A DNA stretch of 64,000 bases from Algoriphagus oliviformis (GTDB taxonomy: Bacteria > Bacteroidota > Bacteroidia > Cytophagales > Cyclobacteriaceae). Position 1 is the stretch's first letter. Each line of letters opens with the position of its first letter. Of the stretch, positions 1 to 8,544 are shown piece by piece. The notes below the pieces were generated by a model. It had not been told where the DNA came from. It worked only from the letters and a program-made list of their open reading frames with translations, and ran no database searches. Location: contig NZ_JAFKCT010000002.1 of the NCBI RefSeq assembly GCF_017254915.1, forward strand, positions 372,001 to 436,000. The letters are read 5' to 3'. The translations under genes were made by a program, and so were the position numbers.

Positions 1-297
1 CTTGTGTTCCTCAGCTGCTTGTGCATCAAAGTTTTGAATTGCCGTAACAAGCGCATCGCTTTTTGATGCTGCCTCTGCCTGATTGTCTGCGACCAAGGCA
101 TCCTTTACCGCAAGGTAGGAATCAATCATCGCGGTGGTGGCCATATTCCTAGAAGTGGAAGTAGGAGTGGCCTCTGATTCATGGCCGGAGGAATGTTCCA
201 TGTCATGTCCTTCGTGGCTTTCTTCCTGTTCGGTCTTTCCTCCACAGGAGAAAAGTGCGACTGAAAGTGCAAGGGCGAATAAAAGGGACTTTTTCAT
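1..297 (-). CDS. DUF3347-type lipoprotein of copper locus (partial, C-terminus cut by window edge)
   Basis: The minus-strand reading frame starts with ATG at 295-297 and stays open to base 1, giving 99 residues with no stop. The N-terminus is a lipoprotein signal ending in a lipobox (L-F-S-C, Cys at about residue 18). It is followed by a His/Glu/Met-rich stretch with repeated E-x-x-H-x-H patterns, then a helical segment (DSYLAVKDALVADN) that resembles the start of a DUF3347 domain. The same domain type ends the CusB-like protein encoded just upstream. I infer a periplasm-facing, metal-binding accessory of the copper efflux system. It is last in the minus-strand copper gene series and separated from cusB by a strong hairpin, so it may be transcribed less. 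Confidence 0.75.
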   Translation of the reverse strand, partial: MKKSLLFALALSVALFSCGGKTEQEESHEGHDMEHSSGHESEATPTSTSRNMATTAMIDSYLAVKDALVADNQAEAASKSDALVTAIQNFDAQAAEEHK

Positions 298-375
298 ACG
301 TGTTATAATTTAGGTTTTGTTGAATGAAAATTTAAAATCAGTTGGTGAAGACACAAACGAGATGGGTAGTTCATA

Positions 376-406
376 GACCCTCCAGGTTTTGGAAACCTGG
401 AGGGTC
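376..406. repeat. 14-bp perfect inverted repeat (hairpin) between cusB and the DUF3347 gene
   Basis: Bases 376-389 (GACCCTCCAGGTTT) are the exact reverse complement of 393-406, with a 3-base loop. No long T-run follows on either strand. The sequence resembles the CCAGGTTT...AAACCTGG hairpins scattered between genes in many Bacteroidota, so I read it as an interspersed repeat that could also attenuate transcription from cusB into the lipoprotein gene. Confidence 0.8.
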
Positions 407-417
407 TTCCTGTTGGA

Positions 418-2196
418 TTAATGATTGTGTAGAGGAGCTGGAGCTGGGTTAGAACCTGCCAGGTTCAAAACAGGCTGGCCTTTGAGGTAGGTCTGTTTCA
501 CTTCTCCGCAAGTGAGCATGGAAGCACCAAAATAGGGATTGGTGATATCTTTTTTCTCCGAAAGCCAATACGCTCCCTGATCTCCAAAAGCCATTGGGCA
601 ATAGTCTTTGTACACGACGTCCTTGTTGATACCGAAAGTCTCGGTCATTTCCAGAATGTGAAAAGAAAGCATGGAAAAGTGCTTTCTGGCTTCCTCTAGG
701 CTGGGAGAGGCGTTGATTTTTTGGCTCGCCTCCTTGAGGCCGTTCAGTTGATTCATCCATTGCACATGGGCCTGATCCTTGACCAGGGACATATTGACTT
801 TGGAAAGCTCCTGGGAAAGGAGGCTAACACCCTTTTTGGTCCCTTCCAGATCGTCATTGACCAAGGCATTTTTTATCCCAAAATAAGCCTCTGCCACCTG
901 GGTGATTTGGCTTTTGAATTCGGGAGAAACTTCCAAAGATTTGGTTTCCGGACGATTCATCATGCTAAATTGACCCGAAAGCTGCGCCGCTGCATCGATG
1001 GCAAAAGCGCCATGGGTGACGATTTCTTCTCCAGGCTGCAATCCGGACTCCACGAGGTAGTTGTCGCCCATTCGAGCTCCTAAACTCACTTCTCTCATTT
1101 CAAAGGAAGGTCTTTCTGCAGGGACTTTTACATAGACCACTGATCGCTTACCTGACCAAAGAATGGCTGTTCTGGGTACTGTCAAATCCGATCCAGGTTG
1201 CGCAGTTCTGGTTTTAACCTGAGCAGTGACAAACATCTCCGGTTTCAATTTCTGGCCGGAATTGGAAATCTCAGCCCGAACGGAAGCTGCTCTGGTGTTT
1301 GGGTCCAGAAGCGGATCGATAAAGGAAACCTTCGCTGTAAAAGTCTCTCCAGGAAGGCCAGCCACCGAAAAGCTGATGGGATCTCCCAGTTTGATAGATG
1401 CCAAATCAGACTCATAGGCATCCAATAATACCCAAAGCTTATTCAAGTTGACCACATTAAACAGAACCTGACCGGTGCTCACATAGTCGCCTAAGGCTAC
1501 ATTCCTTTGGGTTACGACTCCGCTTTGGTCAGCCAGAATGTCGATTTGTTCAGAGACTTTTCCGCTTTGTTCTATTGCCTGGATTTGTGCCTCTGTGAGC
1601 TTCCAAAGCCGGAGTTTTTCCTTTGCAGCCTGATAGAGTTCGGGAAAATCCGCCTTGCTTTTTCCCGCTTCGATCAGCTCACGCTGGGCAGAAAGCAATT
1701 CCGGTGAATATAGGGTGGCCAGTTTTTGACCCACCTGAACCCGCTCACCGGTAAAGGTGACATACAGTTTTTCAATTCTTCCTGGAAACTTGGCCGTCAC
1801 AGAGGCATTTTCCCGCTCGTCGGCTTGGATTTTTCCCGTAAGGAAAAGTTCACCAGCAGCATTGGTTCCACCCACTCGGGTGGTGTGAATATTCGCCAAA
1901 GCTACCGCCTCAGGGGTCATTTCGTATACCAAAGGATTTCCTGAACCAGAACTCATCTGGTTAGTGGGAATCAAGTCCATCCCGCAAATAGGGCAGGAGC
2001 CCGGCTCTCCCAATCTGATTTGAGGATGCATAGAACAGGTCCAAACCGTATTGGCCCCCGCTTCTCCCACATGGTCATGCTCCGCCTCCGAAGGGGAAGC
2101 AGAAGGTTTTAAGATCCATCCAATCAAAGCTCCAAGAATCAGAGTGCTAAGGATAAGGACCGTTTTATTTTCAAATATTTTTTTCATCGGATTCAT
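418..2196 (-). CDS. cusB: CusB-like RND efflux periplasmic adaptor with heavy-metal-binding domain and C-terminal DUF3347
   Basis: This is the membrane-fusion (HlyD-like) subunit of a Cu/Ag efflux pump, linking the CusA transporter to the TolC-type channel in the periplasm. An N-terminal membrane anchor (about residues 10-30) is followed by a metal-binding domain with paired cysteines and Met (WTCSMHP and CPICGMDL, about residues 52-76). Next come the lipoyl/hairpin/beta-barrel adaptor regions (about 110-420) and a DUF3347 domain (about 430-575) containing YCPMAFG. The start codon overlaps the stop of the upstream TolC-type gene by 4 bases (ATGA), which supports translational coupling. An in-frame Met at residue 4 is an alternative start. 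The last 20 codons cover a small palindrome (452-466) and may include repeat-derived sequence. Confidence 0.92.
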   Translation of the reverse strand: MNPMKKIFENKTVLILSTLILGALIGWILKPSASPSEAEHDHVGEAGANTVWTCSMHPQIRLGEPGSCPICGMDLIPTNQMSSGSGNPLVYEMTPEAVALANIHTTRVGGTNAAGELFLTGKIQADERENASVTAKFPGRIEKLYVTFTGERVQVGQKLATLYSPELLSAQRELIEAGKSKADFPELYQAAKEKLRLWKLTEAQIQAIEQSGKVSEQIDILADQSGVVTQRNVALGDYVSTGQVLFNVVNLNKLWVLLDAYESDLASIKLGDPISFSVAGLPGETFTAKVSFIDPLLDPNTRAASVRAEISNSGQKLKPEMFVTAQVKTRTAQPGSDLTVPRTAILWSGKRSVVYVKVPAERPSFEMREVSLGARMGDNYLVESGLQPGEEIVTHGAFAIDAAAQLSGQFSMMNRPETKSLEVSPEFKSQITQVAEAYFGIKNALVNDDLEGTKKGVSLLSQELSKVNMSLVKDQAHVQWMNQLNGLKEASQKINASPSLEEARKHFSMLSFHILEMTETFGINKDVVYKDYCPMAFGDQGAYWLSEKKDITNPYFGASMLTCGEVKQTYLKGQPVLNLAGSNPAPAPLHNH

Positions 2197-3686
2197 TGGT
2201 TAAATGGGAGGGAGGAGGAGGAAAGCATTTCCAACTTTGCCAGACTTTGATGCTGGAGATTGATCGCGTTGATCTCCTGCAGTTGATAGTTTAGCAGCTG
2301 TTGCTGCGCTCTTAGGATTTCCTCGAAATCCTCTCCGTTTGCCGAAAATGATGTGATCAACAGGTTTAGGTTCTGGTTGGTCAAGTCCCGTTGCTCTCCG
2401 TAGAGTTTGATTTTCCGCTCGGCATTTTCCCAATCCCGATAGGCGTTGGCCCATTCCATTGCCAGCAGGTTTTTGGCTTTGTCCTTTTCCAGCAAGGTCG
2501 CTTCCTGAAGCAGTTCGGCTTCTTTGACTCGGGAATTGATCTTTTTGCGATAGATCGGTAGGGATAGGCTGACCATCGGCATGACCATGTCCTTGCCGCC
2601 CATCATCATCCCGCTTTCCTCCCGGGCGGTGAAAGGCATGTAGTTCACGCCAGCCCCAAACATCGGTCTGCCGTCGATTTTCGCCATTCTGGCCTGTTGC
2701 TTGTATGCCGCCAACTCCGAGTCATACATGGCGAGCATGGGGTTGTTGCTCTGGATGCTGTCCAATACTTCCATTTTTCCAGCCTCCAACCGAATCGGCT
2801 GAAAGCTTGCCGGAAGAGCGATCTCCGACCTGATCTCCCGGTTGAGCAGTTGGTTGAATTTGATCTGAATCGGTTCCAAATCCGCCCGCTGCTGCTCAAT
2901 CGTATTTTCCAGCTCCTTCATGGAAATGCGGATCTGGAGGATGTCGCTCATCGTGGAGCCAGATGAGGCCATGGCGGGAGATGCCATGGAGCTTGGCGCG
3001 CCGGAGCCCTGGGAAGCAGGGGAGCTGGTCGATTGTCCTCCCATGCTGGCCATTCCCGAGGAACCGGAGGAGGCGCTGTTTCCTGAGCCACTAGCCATCG
3101 CCTGAGCCGGGGCTCCGGTTGAGCTTCCCGTCGCAGCCTGGTATTTGATCAGGGCAAGGCGCTCGTATTTCTGAAGGAACTCCAGATTTTCCTTAGAAAT
3201 CCGGATTTCCTCCTGAAGTCGAATCATCTCGTACCAAGTAGATTTAACCTGATACATCAACTGGGTTTTTTCCTCCAAAAAGAGTTGGTATTGCGCTTGA
3301 GCCATGTGTTTGGCTTCTTCTTTCTGCGTACCTATCATCCCAAACCAAGGGAACATCTGCATCAACCTGAGATCGGCCTGCTGATTTCCCATAAACCGCT
3401 CCATAGGTCGGAAAAAGATTCCGGCCTGGAGTTCAGGATCAGGAAGCCCGGGTTGGTTGGTCCTTTCCAAAGCAGCCTCGTAGCGCGCATAGGAGGCTTT
3501 CAGGCCGGGGTTGTTTTCGGCAGCCTGGATGAGGTAGTCGTCGAGGGTTTGGGCGTTTCCTTGACTGGTAAATAGTAAGAGATAAGAAGTAAGTAGTGAA
3601 ACGATTATTCGAAATCCGAAGTCTGAAATCCGAAGTCTGAAATCCGAAATCCGAAATCCCAAATTGAATATGGTCCTAATTGTCAT
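2193..3686 (-). CDS. TolC-family outer membrane channel of the Cu efflux system (CusC-like)
   Basis: The product is the outer-membrane factor of the tripartite pump, with the two long coiled-coil repeats of the TolC family (for example the PEIQA-like segment PDPELQAGIFFRP and the repeated Glu/Gln-rich helices). I prefer the ATG at 3684-3686 because it clears the cusA stop codon. An upstream ATG at 3713 would overlap cusA by 23 bases. The signal region is unusual: residues GFRISDFRLRISDFGFRI come from a tandem DNA repeat (3603-3664) before a normal hydrophobic segment and an AQT cleavage site. A Ser/Gly/Ala/Met-rich insert of roughly 60 residues interrupts the first half (about bases 2950-3130), longer than any linker usual in the family. 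It is followed by cusB with a 4-base overlap. Confidence 0.88.
   Translation of the reverse strand: MTIRTIFNLGFRISDFRLRISDFGFRIIVSLLTSYLLLFTSQGNAQTLDDYLIQAAENNPGLKASYARYEAALERTNQPGLPDPELQAGIFFRPMERFMGNQQADLRLMQMFPWFGMIGTQKEEAKHMAQAQYQLFLEEKTQLMYQVKSTWYEMIRLQEEIRISKENLEFLQKYERLALIKYQAATGSSTGAPAQAMASGSGNSASSGSSGMASMGGQSTSSPASQGSGAPSSMASPAMASSGSTMSDILQIRISMKELENTIEQQRADLEPIQIKFNQLLNREIRSEIALPASFQPIRLEAGKMEVLDSIQSNNPMLAMYDSELAAYKQQARMAKIDGRPMFGAGVNYMPFTAREESGMMMGGKDMVMPMVSLSLPIYRKKINSRVKEAELLQEATLLEKDKAKNLLAMEWANAYRDWENAERKIKLYGEQRDLTNQNLNLLITSFSANGEDFEEILRAQQQLLNYQLQEINAINLQHQSLAKLEMLSSSSLPFNQ
2950..3130 (-). other. Low-complexity Ser/Gly/Ala/Met-rich coding insert within the TolC-like gene
   Basis: In frame, the segment encodes repeated motifs such as AMASGSG, GMASMGG and PAMASSGS, with about seven methionines and almost no charged residues. 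It lies between two coiled-coil segments of the channel, probably in a loop facing the periplasm. Methionine clusters are known Cu(I)/Ag(I) ligands in copper proteins, so metal binding is possible, but that is inference. Confidence 0.6.
3603..3664. repeat. Tandem 'gaaatccgaagtc' repeat read as part of the TolC-like signal region
   Basis: The segment consists of four or five copies of a 10-14 base unit (variants of gaaatccgaa / gaagtctgaa) in direct array. The same family, in opposite orientation, fills the non-coding gap at about 8400-8480. Here it lies inside the coding sequence and supplies residues before the hydrophobic core of the signal peptide. Confidence 0.8.
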
Positions 3687-3690
3687 GACT

Positions 3691-6600
3691 TTATGCGTTT
3701 GATTCTTCAGCAAATGCCTTGGAATTGTTTTTCAATTTTCGCTCTGCCCACCAGCAATAAAGAGTTGGCACAATAAATACCGTGGTAGTTTCCAAGACCA
3801 TTCCTCCCAAGGAAGGAATCGCCATTGGAATCATAATGTCAGATCCTCTTCCTGTAGAGGTCAATACCGGAACCAAAGCAAGCAATGTGGTCGCCGTCGT
3901 CATCATACAAGGTAAAACCCGTCTTTTTCCGGCTTCCAATACCGCTTCCCTGATTCCTTGGATGGTTCGGGGCTGGTTTTCCTTGAAGCTCTGGTCCAAG
4001 TAAGACGCTACAACTACCCCGTCATCTGTGGCAATTCCAAAGAGGGCAATGAAACCCACCCAAACTGCTACGCTGAGGTTGTACACTTTCATTTGGAAGA
4101 GGTCCCGAATATTGGTTCCAAAGAAACTGAAGTCCATAAACCAATCCTGCCCATACAACCAAAGCATAAGAAATGCACCGGAAAAGGCCATTCCAATTCC
4201 CGCGAAAACAAACAAGGAGGTGGATACTGATTTAAATTGGAAGTAAAGAATCAGAAAAATCAGGATCAAACAGAGCGGAACTACAATTCCCAGTCTTTTC
4301 TCCGCACGGACCTGATTTTCATAAGAACCCGAGAATACATAACGAACTCCATTCGGAACCTTCAGTTCTCCGGAATCAATTTTCTCTTTTAAATACTTTT
4401 GGGCTTGCTCGACGACAGTCACTTCCGCGAATCCTTCCATTTTGTCCAGCAGGACATAGCCTACCAAGAAGCTGTTTTCTCCGCGGATCATATCAGGTCC
4501 AGGTCGGTAATTGATGGCGGCTACTTGGCTTAATGGGATGTAATTTCCCAAAGGGGTCGGGATTTGAAGATTTTCAATTGCATAGGGATCATCGCGAAAC
4601 TCCCGGGCATAACGGACGCGAATCGGGAATCGCTCACGTCCTTCGACCGTTGTGCTCAGTTTCATGCCCCCAATGGCAGTTTCGATGAAGTCCTGCACAT
4701 CAACTACATTCATCCCGAATCGGGAAATCTGATCCCGGTTGATGTCCAGTTCCAAATAGGGCTTACCCACAATCCGGTCGGCAAATACGGCTTCTTTCTT
4801 CACGGAAGGTACCTCTTTGAGGTACTTTTCCAACTCTAAGCCAAAGCTTTCAATGGTTTGTAGATCAGGGCCATAAACCTTGATTCCCATAGGTGCCCGC
4901 ATCCCGGTTTGAAGCATCACCAATCGGGTTTCGATGGGCTGAAGCTTAGGGGAGGAGGTCACCCCAGGGATTTGGATTACACCGACAATTTCTTCCCAGA
5001 TATCATCCGGAGACAGGATGTGCTTTCTCCACTGCCGGAAATACTCTCCGTCTTCATCCGGAACCAAATCAGCCACTTGGATTTGATTGGGGGTCATAGT
5101 TTCCGGGTCGAAAAGGGAGCCGTTTTTCAATTCATATTTTCCGTCATTGATTTTAAAGCGAAGTCTGTTGCCATTGATGTCTGTGGCGTATTCGCTTTTG
5201 TAGTTGATCGTGTTTTCAAACATGTTCATCGGGGCCGGATCGATGGCAGTTTCTGCCCGACCGGCTTTTCCGACCACGATTTCTACTTCAGGAATCGCCG
5301 TGACCAGCATGTCCAGCTGTTGAAGTACTTCCTTGTTTTCCTGTACCCCGGCATGTGGCATGGTGGTGGGCATCAGGAGGAATGATCCCTCGTTGAGCGA
5401 AGGCATAAATTCCTTTCCCAAGCCCGGGAAAGAATGGCTCAATCCTGACCACAAGCCGGTAGTTCTGATATTGACCCCGATCATGTCAAAAGTTTTCGGG
5501 ATAATCCCAAAAACCCGGTTGAAGCCCAACCAAACACTGGTTCCCAATAGGAAAATGAAAATCGGAAAGAGGATAAACTTCCCTTTGTTAGCCAGACACC
5601 AACCGAGGATTCTTGGGTAAATCCGGATAAATCCAGCAAATCCGCCCAAGACCAAAAACAGCAGTAACGCGATGAAGAAGAAGTTGACCCCCTTGCTGAC
5701 TGATACACCCAAAGGCATCCATAGCCCCGTCAACAGCCAGGTGACAAATAGCAGGGTAATGGCAATGGTTGCCAGGTTTTTATGCGGTTCGACTTTCTCC
5801 GGATACTGATAAGAAAGTGCATGCAGCAAACCAAAAGCAAACAAAAACCAACCGGCCCAAGCCCATACAGTGAGGGCAATGACCGGTCCGAGGATCAACA
5901 AGGAAAGGTTGATCCATCGACCAATTTTTCCCTTGATCTCCTTCATGGAAAATGCCCAATGGGAAAAGGCCGGCATGATCAATAGGGTGAAAATCACCGC
6001 TGAAACCAAGGCAAAGGTCTTCGTATACGCTAAAGGACCAAAGAGCTTTCCTTCTGCCGCTTGAAGGGTAAATACCGGGAAAAAGCTGACAATGGTAGTA
6101 CTTACCGCAGTCACGATTGCTCCGGAAACTTCTGCGGTCGCCTGATAAACAGTTTTGAGTTTGGATTGGCCCGAGGGAGCTGACTCCAGATGGCGGAGAA
6201 TATTTTCGTTGAGGATAATCCCTAAATCCACCATGGTCCCGATGGCGATGGCAATACCTGATAGGGCTACGATATTGGCATCCACGCCAAAGTATTTCAT
6301 AAAAATGAAACACATCAATACCGCTAAAGGCAAAAGTGCAGAAATCAGTAAGGACGCTCGAAGATTGTACACCATGACGATGATCACCAGGATGGTGACC
6401 AAAATCTGAAGATTGATGGCCTCGTAGAGGGTGCCCAAGGTTTCATAGATCAGACCAGTCCGATCGTAGAAGGGCACAATGGTGACTTTGGAAACGGTGC
6501 CATCGGCCAAAGTTTTGCTAGGAAATCCCTGGGAAAGTTTTTCGATTTCGGCTTTTACTCCATCAATTACTTTAAGAGGATTATCTCCATAGCGGGCGAT

Positions 6601-7521
6601 AACCACTCCACCGACAGCTTCGGCTCCGCTTTTGTCCAAAATACCGGACATGTTCCGGGGTTGTGGACCGATATTCACCCGGGCTACATCCTGGATTCGG
6701 ATCGGCACATTGTTGGTGACTTTGACTACGGCCTTGTCCAAGTCGGACAATTCCTCCACATAGCCCAGTCCTCGGATAAAATAATCCACCCGGTTGACTT
6801 CAATGGTATTGGCAGAAACGTCCAGATTGGACTTCCGGACAGCTTCCATCACATCCATCAGGGTTACGCCGTGAGCTTTTAGCGCCGCAGGATCTACATC
6901 CACCTGGTATTCTTTCACATATCCACCGACGGAAGCTACCTCAGCAACCCCTTCGACAGCCGTGAGGGAGTATCGAACATAATAGTCTTGGACAGTTCTA
7001 AGTTCGTGCAAATCCCATCCACCGGTAGGATTTCCGTTTTCATCCCGGCCTTCCAAGGTGTACCAATATACCTGACCTAAGGCGGTGGCGTCCGGACCCA
7101 GTTTGGGTTGGACTCCATCCGGTAGCAAACCGGCCGGCAGGGAATTGAGTTTCTCTAAAACCCGGGACCGACTCCAGTAAAACTCGATGTCTTCCTCGAA
7201 GATGATGTAGATGCTGGAAAATCCGAAAGCAGAGCTGGATCGCACGCTTTTTACCCCTGGTAATCCCAAAAGGGTAGTGGTCAGCGGATAGGTGATTTGG
7301 TCTTCTACGTCCTGAGGGGAGCGTCCCATCCATTCTGTAAAGACAATTTGTTGGTTTTCTCCAATATCAGGAATGGCATCTACCGGGACAGGGTCTCTGG
7401 GCAAGAAGTCCACATTCCAGTTGAAAGGAGCAGTGACGATTCCCCATCCGATAATCAGGAGCAGGAACAGGACTGTGACCAGTTTATTTTCTAGAAAGTA
7501 TTTGATGATTCGATTGAGCAT
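3691..7521 (-). CDS. cusA: CusA/CzcA-family heavy-metal RND efflux transporter
   Basis: This inner-membrane proton/metal antiporter exports Cu(I)/Ag(I) (or another divalent metal) through CusB and the TolC-type channel. The 1276 residues show the RND plan: TM1 at residues 10-30, a periplasmic porter domain, a TM block with the NENILRH motif after GIAIAIGTMVDLG (about 430), a second periplasmic domain and a C-terminal TM block with GIATDDGVV. It is longer than the roughly 1050 residues of E. coli CusA. The extra length lies around residues 540-650 (additional hydrophobic helices) and 780-860 (a hydrophilic insert), a layout I associate with Bacteroidota homologues. The stop lies 4 bases before the preferred start of the TolC-type gene. 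Metal specificity is inferred from the neighbouring copper genes. Confidence 0.93.
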   Translation of the reverse strand: MLNRIIKYFLENKLVTVLFLLLIIGWGIVTAPFNWNVDFLPRDPVPVDAIPDIGENQQIVFTEWMGRSPQDVEDQITYPLTTTLLGLPGVKSVRSSSAFGFSSIYIIFEEDIEFYWSRSRVLEKLNSLPAGLLPDGVQPKLGPDATALGQVYWYTLEGRDENGNPTGGWDLHELRTVQDYYVRYSLTAVEGVAEVASVGGYVKEYQVDVDPAALKAHGVTLMDVMEAVRKSNLDVSANTIEVNRVDYFIRGLGYVEELSDLDKAVVKVTNNVPIRIQDVARVNIGPQPRNMSGILDKSGAEAVGGVVIARYGDNPLKVIDGVKAEIEKLSQGFPSKTLADGTVSKVTIVPFYDRTGLIYETLGTLYEAINLQILVTILVIIVMVYNLRASLLISALLPLAVLMCFIFMKYFGVDANIVALSGIAIAIGTMVDLGIILNENILRHLESAPSGQSKLKTVYQATAEVSGAIVTAVSTTIVSFFPVFTLQAAEGKLFGPLAYTKTFALVSAVIFTLLIMPAFSHWAFSMKEIKGKIGRWINLSLLILGPVIALTVWAWAGWFLFAFGLLHALSYQYPEKVEPHKNLATIAITLLFVTWLLTGLWMPLGVSVSKGVNFFFIALLLFLVLGGFAGFIRIYPRILGWCLANKGKFILFPIFIFLLGTSVWLGFNRVFGIIPKTFDMIGVNIRTTGLWSGLSHSFPGLGKEFMPSLNEGSFLLMPTTMPHAGVQENKEVLQQLDMLVTAIPEVEIVVGKAGRAETAIDPAPMNMFENTINYKSEYATDINGNRLRFKINDGKYELKNGSLFDPETMTPNQIQVADLVPDEDGEYFRQWRKHILSPDDIWEEIVGVIQIPGVTSSPKLQPIETRLVMLQTGMRAPMGIKVYGPDLQTIESFGLELEKYLKEVPSVKKEAVFADRIVGKPYLELDINRDQISRFGMNVVDVQDFIETAIGGMKLSTTVEGRERFPIRVRYAREFRDDPYAIENLQIPTPLGNYIPLSQVAAINYRPGPDMIRGENSFLVGYVLLDKMEGFAEVTVVEQAQKYLKEKIDSGELKVPNGVRYVFSGSYENQVRAEKRLGIVVPLCLILIFLILYFQFKSVSTSLFVFAGIGMAFSGAFLMLWLYGQDWFMDFSFFGTNIRDLFQMKVYNLSVAVWVGFIALFGIATDDGVVVASYLDQSFKENQPRTIQGIREAVLEAGKRRVLPCMMTTATTLLALVPVLTSTGRGSDIMIPMAIPSLGGMVLETTTVFIVPTLYCWWAERKLKNNSKAFAEESNA

Positions 7522-7605
7522 AAATCAAAGGTTTTGAATGCAAGAGGCTGTGCCAACCTGGATTGGCAAGTAAAATACATGCGGGACGCGCCCGCAACCT
7601 GGGAT

Positions 7606-8019
7606 TTAGATCAAGAAGGATTGATACAGTACCTGCAGGTTCTGCTCAATGGGGGGAGGGGAATAGGTAGGGAATTGTTCCTTTTCGGCAGTTTCGGTCG
7701 CAATGCCGAACACGAAAACCTGAACTAGTGCCACCGCAAAGTCCAGCGACAAATTGACGTCGATCTTTTTGAGATGAACATCATCGTCCACCTGCAATTG
7801 GGTGGTGACGTTTTCGCAGCAGGACTTGGGGTCTTGTTGATTATCTGGCACATTTTCACTGTGGTCCATGGGCATGTTCATGCCGCAGTCCACGTGTTTT
7901 TCACCAAAGCCGATCTCTGACTTCATTTCCATACCCATGCAAAAATGGGTCGTCTTCGCCATCCCAACGGAGGCAAAGAAAACCAGCAGGGCAAGTACTA
8001 TGGACACAGAGGCCTTCAT
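7606..8019 (-). CDS. HYC_CC_PP family small exported protein
   Basis: A 137-residue protein with an N-terminal signal or TM segment (residues 1-21). It carries the marks that name this Bacteroidota family: an H-x-C near the N-terminus (THFCMG), a CC pair in the middle (KSCCENV) and a C-terminal Y-x-PPP followed by QNLQVLYQSFLI. A His/Met-rich stretch (CGMNMPMDHSEN) suggests metal contact. Its position between the HMA chaperone and cusA is typical for the family and points to copper handling, but no biochemical function is established that I can name. Confidence 0.8.
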   Translation of the reverse strand: MKASVSIVLALLVFFASVGMAKTTHFCMGMEMKSEIGFGEKHVDCGMNMPMDHSENVPDNQQDPKSCCENVTTQLQVDDDVHLKKIDVNLSLDFAVALVQVFVFGIATETAEKEQFPTYSPPPIEQNLQVLYQSFLI

Positions 8020-8074
8020 CGGTTCAAAGGTACGGAATAAAATTGGGGAAGTTTAGATTAAGATTCAAGGGGCT

Positions 8075-8142
8075 AGACACAAGACGTTAGACACAAGACA
8101 TTAGACAGGAGACCGATGTCTTGAGTCTAGCGTCTCTTGTCT
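8075..8142. repeat. 27-bp imperfect inverted repeat downstream of the HMA gene
   Basis: Bases 8075-8101 pair with 8116-8142 in 23 of 27 positions around a 14-base loop. Each arm is itself made of AGACnnnAGACnnn units. It begins two bases after the HMA gene stop on the minus strand and could act as a transcription or RNA-decay barrier. It appears to be an interspersed repeat, not a classical terminator, as no T-run follows. Confidence 0.7.
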
Positions 8143-8143
8143 T

Positions 8144-8353
8144 TTATTTCACATTCGCTACGAATCCGGCCTTCAAGACCGCCTTTTTGATATCTTCCGG
8201 TTCTAGGTTTTCGGTGTTGACGGTAAGCGTGCGGTCAGGATCCTGCAAATCCACCTCCCAAGATGCGATCCCAGATTCTTCATTGAGCTTAGGGCTGACT
8301 TTTGCCAAACAATTGTGGCACTGGATGTTGGTTTTGAATTTTAACGTTTTCAT
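8144..8353 (-). CDS. Heavy-metal-associated (HMA) domain protein, CopZ-like copper chaperone
   Basis: Sixty-nine residues forming one ferredoxin-like HMA domain. The metal site is the CxxC motif in IQCHNCLAKV (Cys at about residues 12 and 15), followed by VDLQDPDRTLTV and a terminal helix. Such proteins carry Cu(I) to CopA-type ATPases. It lies downstream of copA on the same strand, separated by 190 bases of repeat-rich DNA, and upstream of the HYC_CC_PP gene. Confidence 0.88.
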   Translation of the reverse strand: MKTLKFKTNIQCHNCLAKVSPKLNEESGIASWEVDLQDPDRTLTVNTENLEPEDIKKAVLKAGFVANVK

Positions 8354-8399
8354 TGTTTGAAATTTAGTTGTTAAATAATAGAAATTGGTTGTTGATATT

Positions 8400-8480
8400 T
8401 TTGATTTCGGATTTCGGATTTCAGACTTCGGATTTGGGATTTTAGACTTCAGATTTATGATTTCAGACTTCAGACTTTAG
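8400..8480. repeat. Direct tandem repeat array (gatttcggatttcagacttc family) between copA and the HMA gene
   Basis: At least six imperfect copies of a 10-14 base unit (gatttcggat, ttcagacttc) in direct orientation. It is the reverse-complement form of the array inside the TolC-type gene at 3603-3664. It fills the gap between the copA stop (8545) and the HMA start (8353), together with a second repeated phrase (cgtaaatcgtaaatcat...cgtaaatcat) at about 8514-8545. Confidence 0.75.
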
Positions 8481-8544
8481 ACTTCTAAATTCCGACTTAC
8501 TCTGAATTTCCCCTCGTAAATCGTAAATCATAACTCGTAAATCA

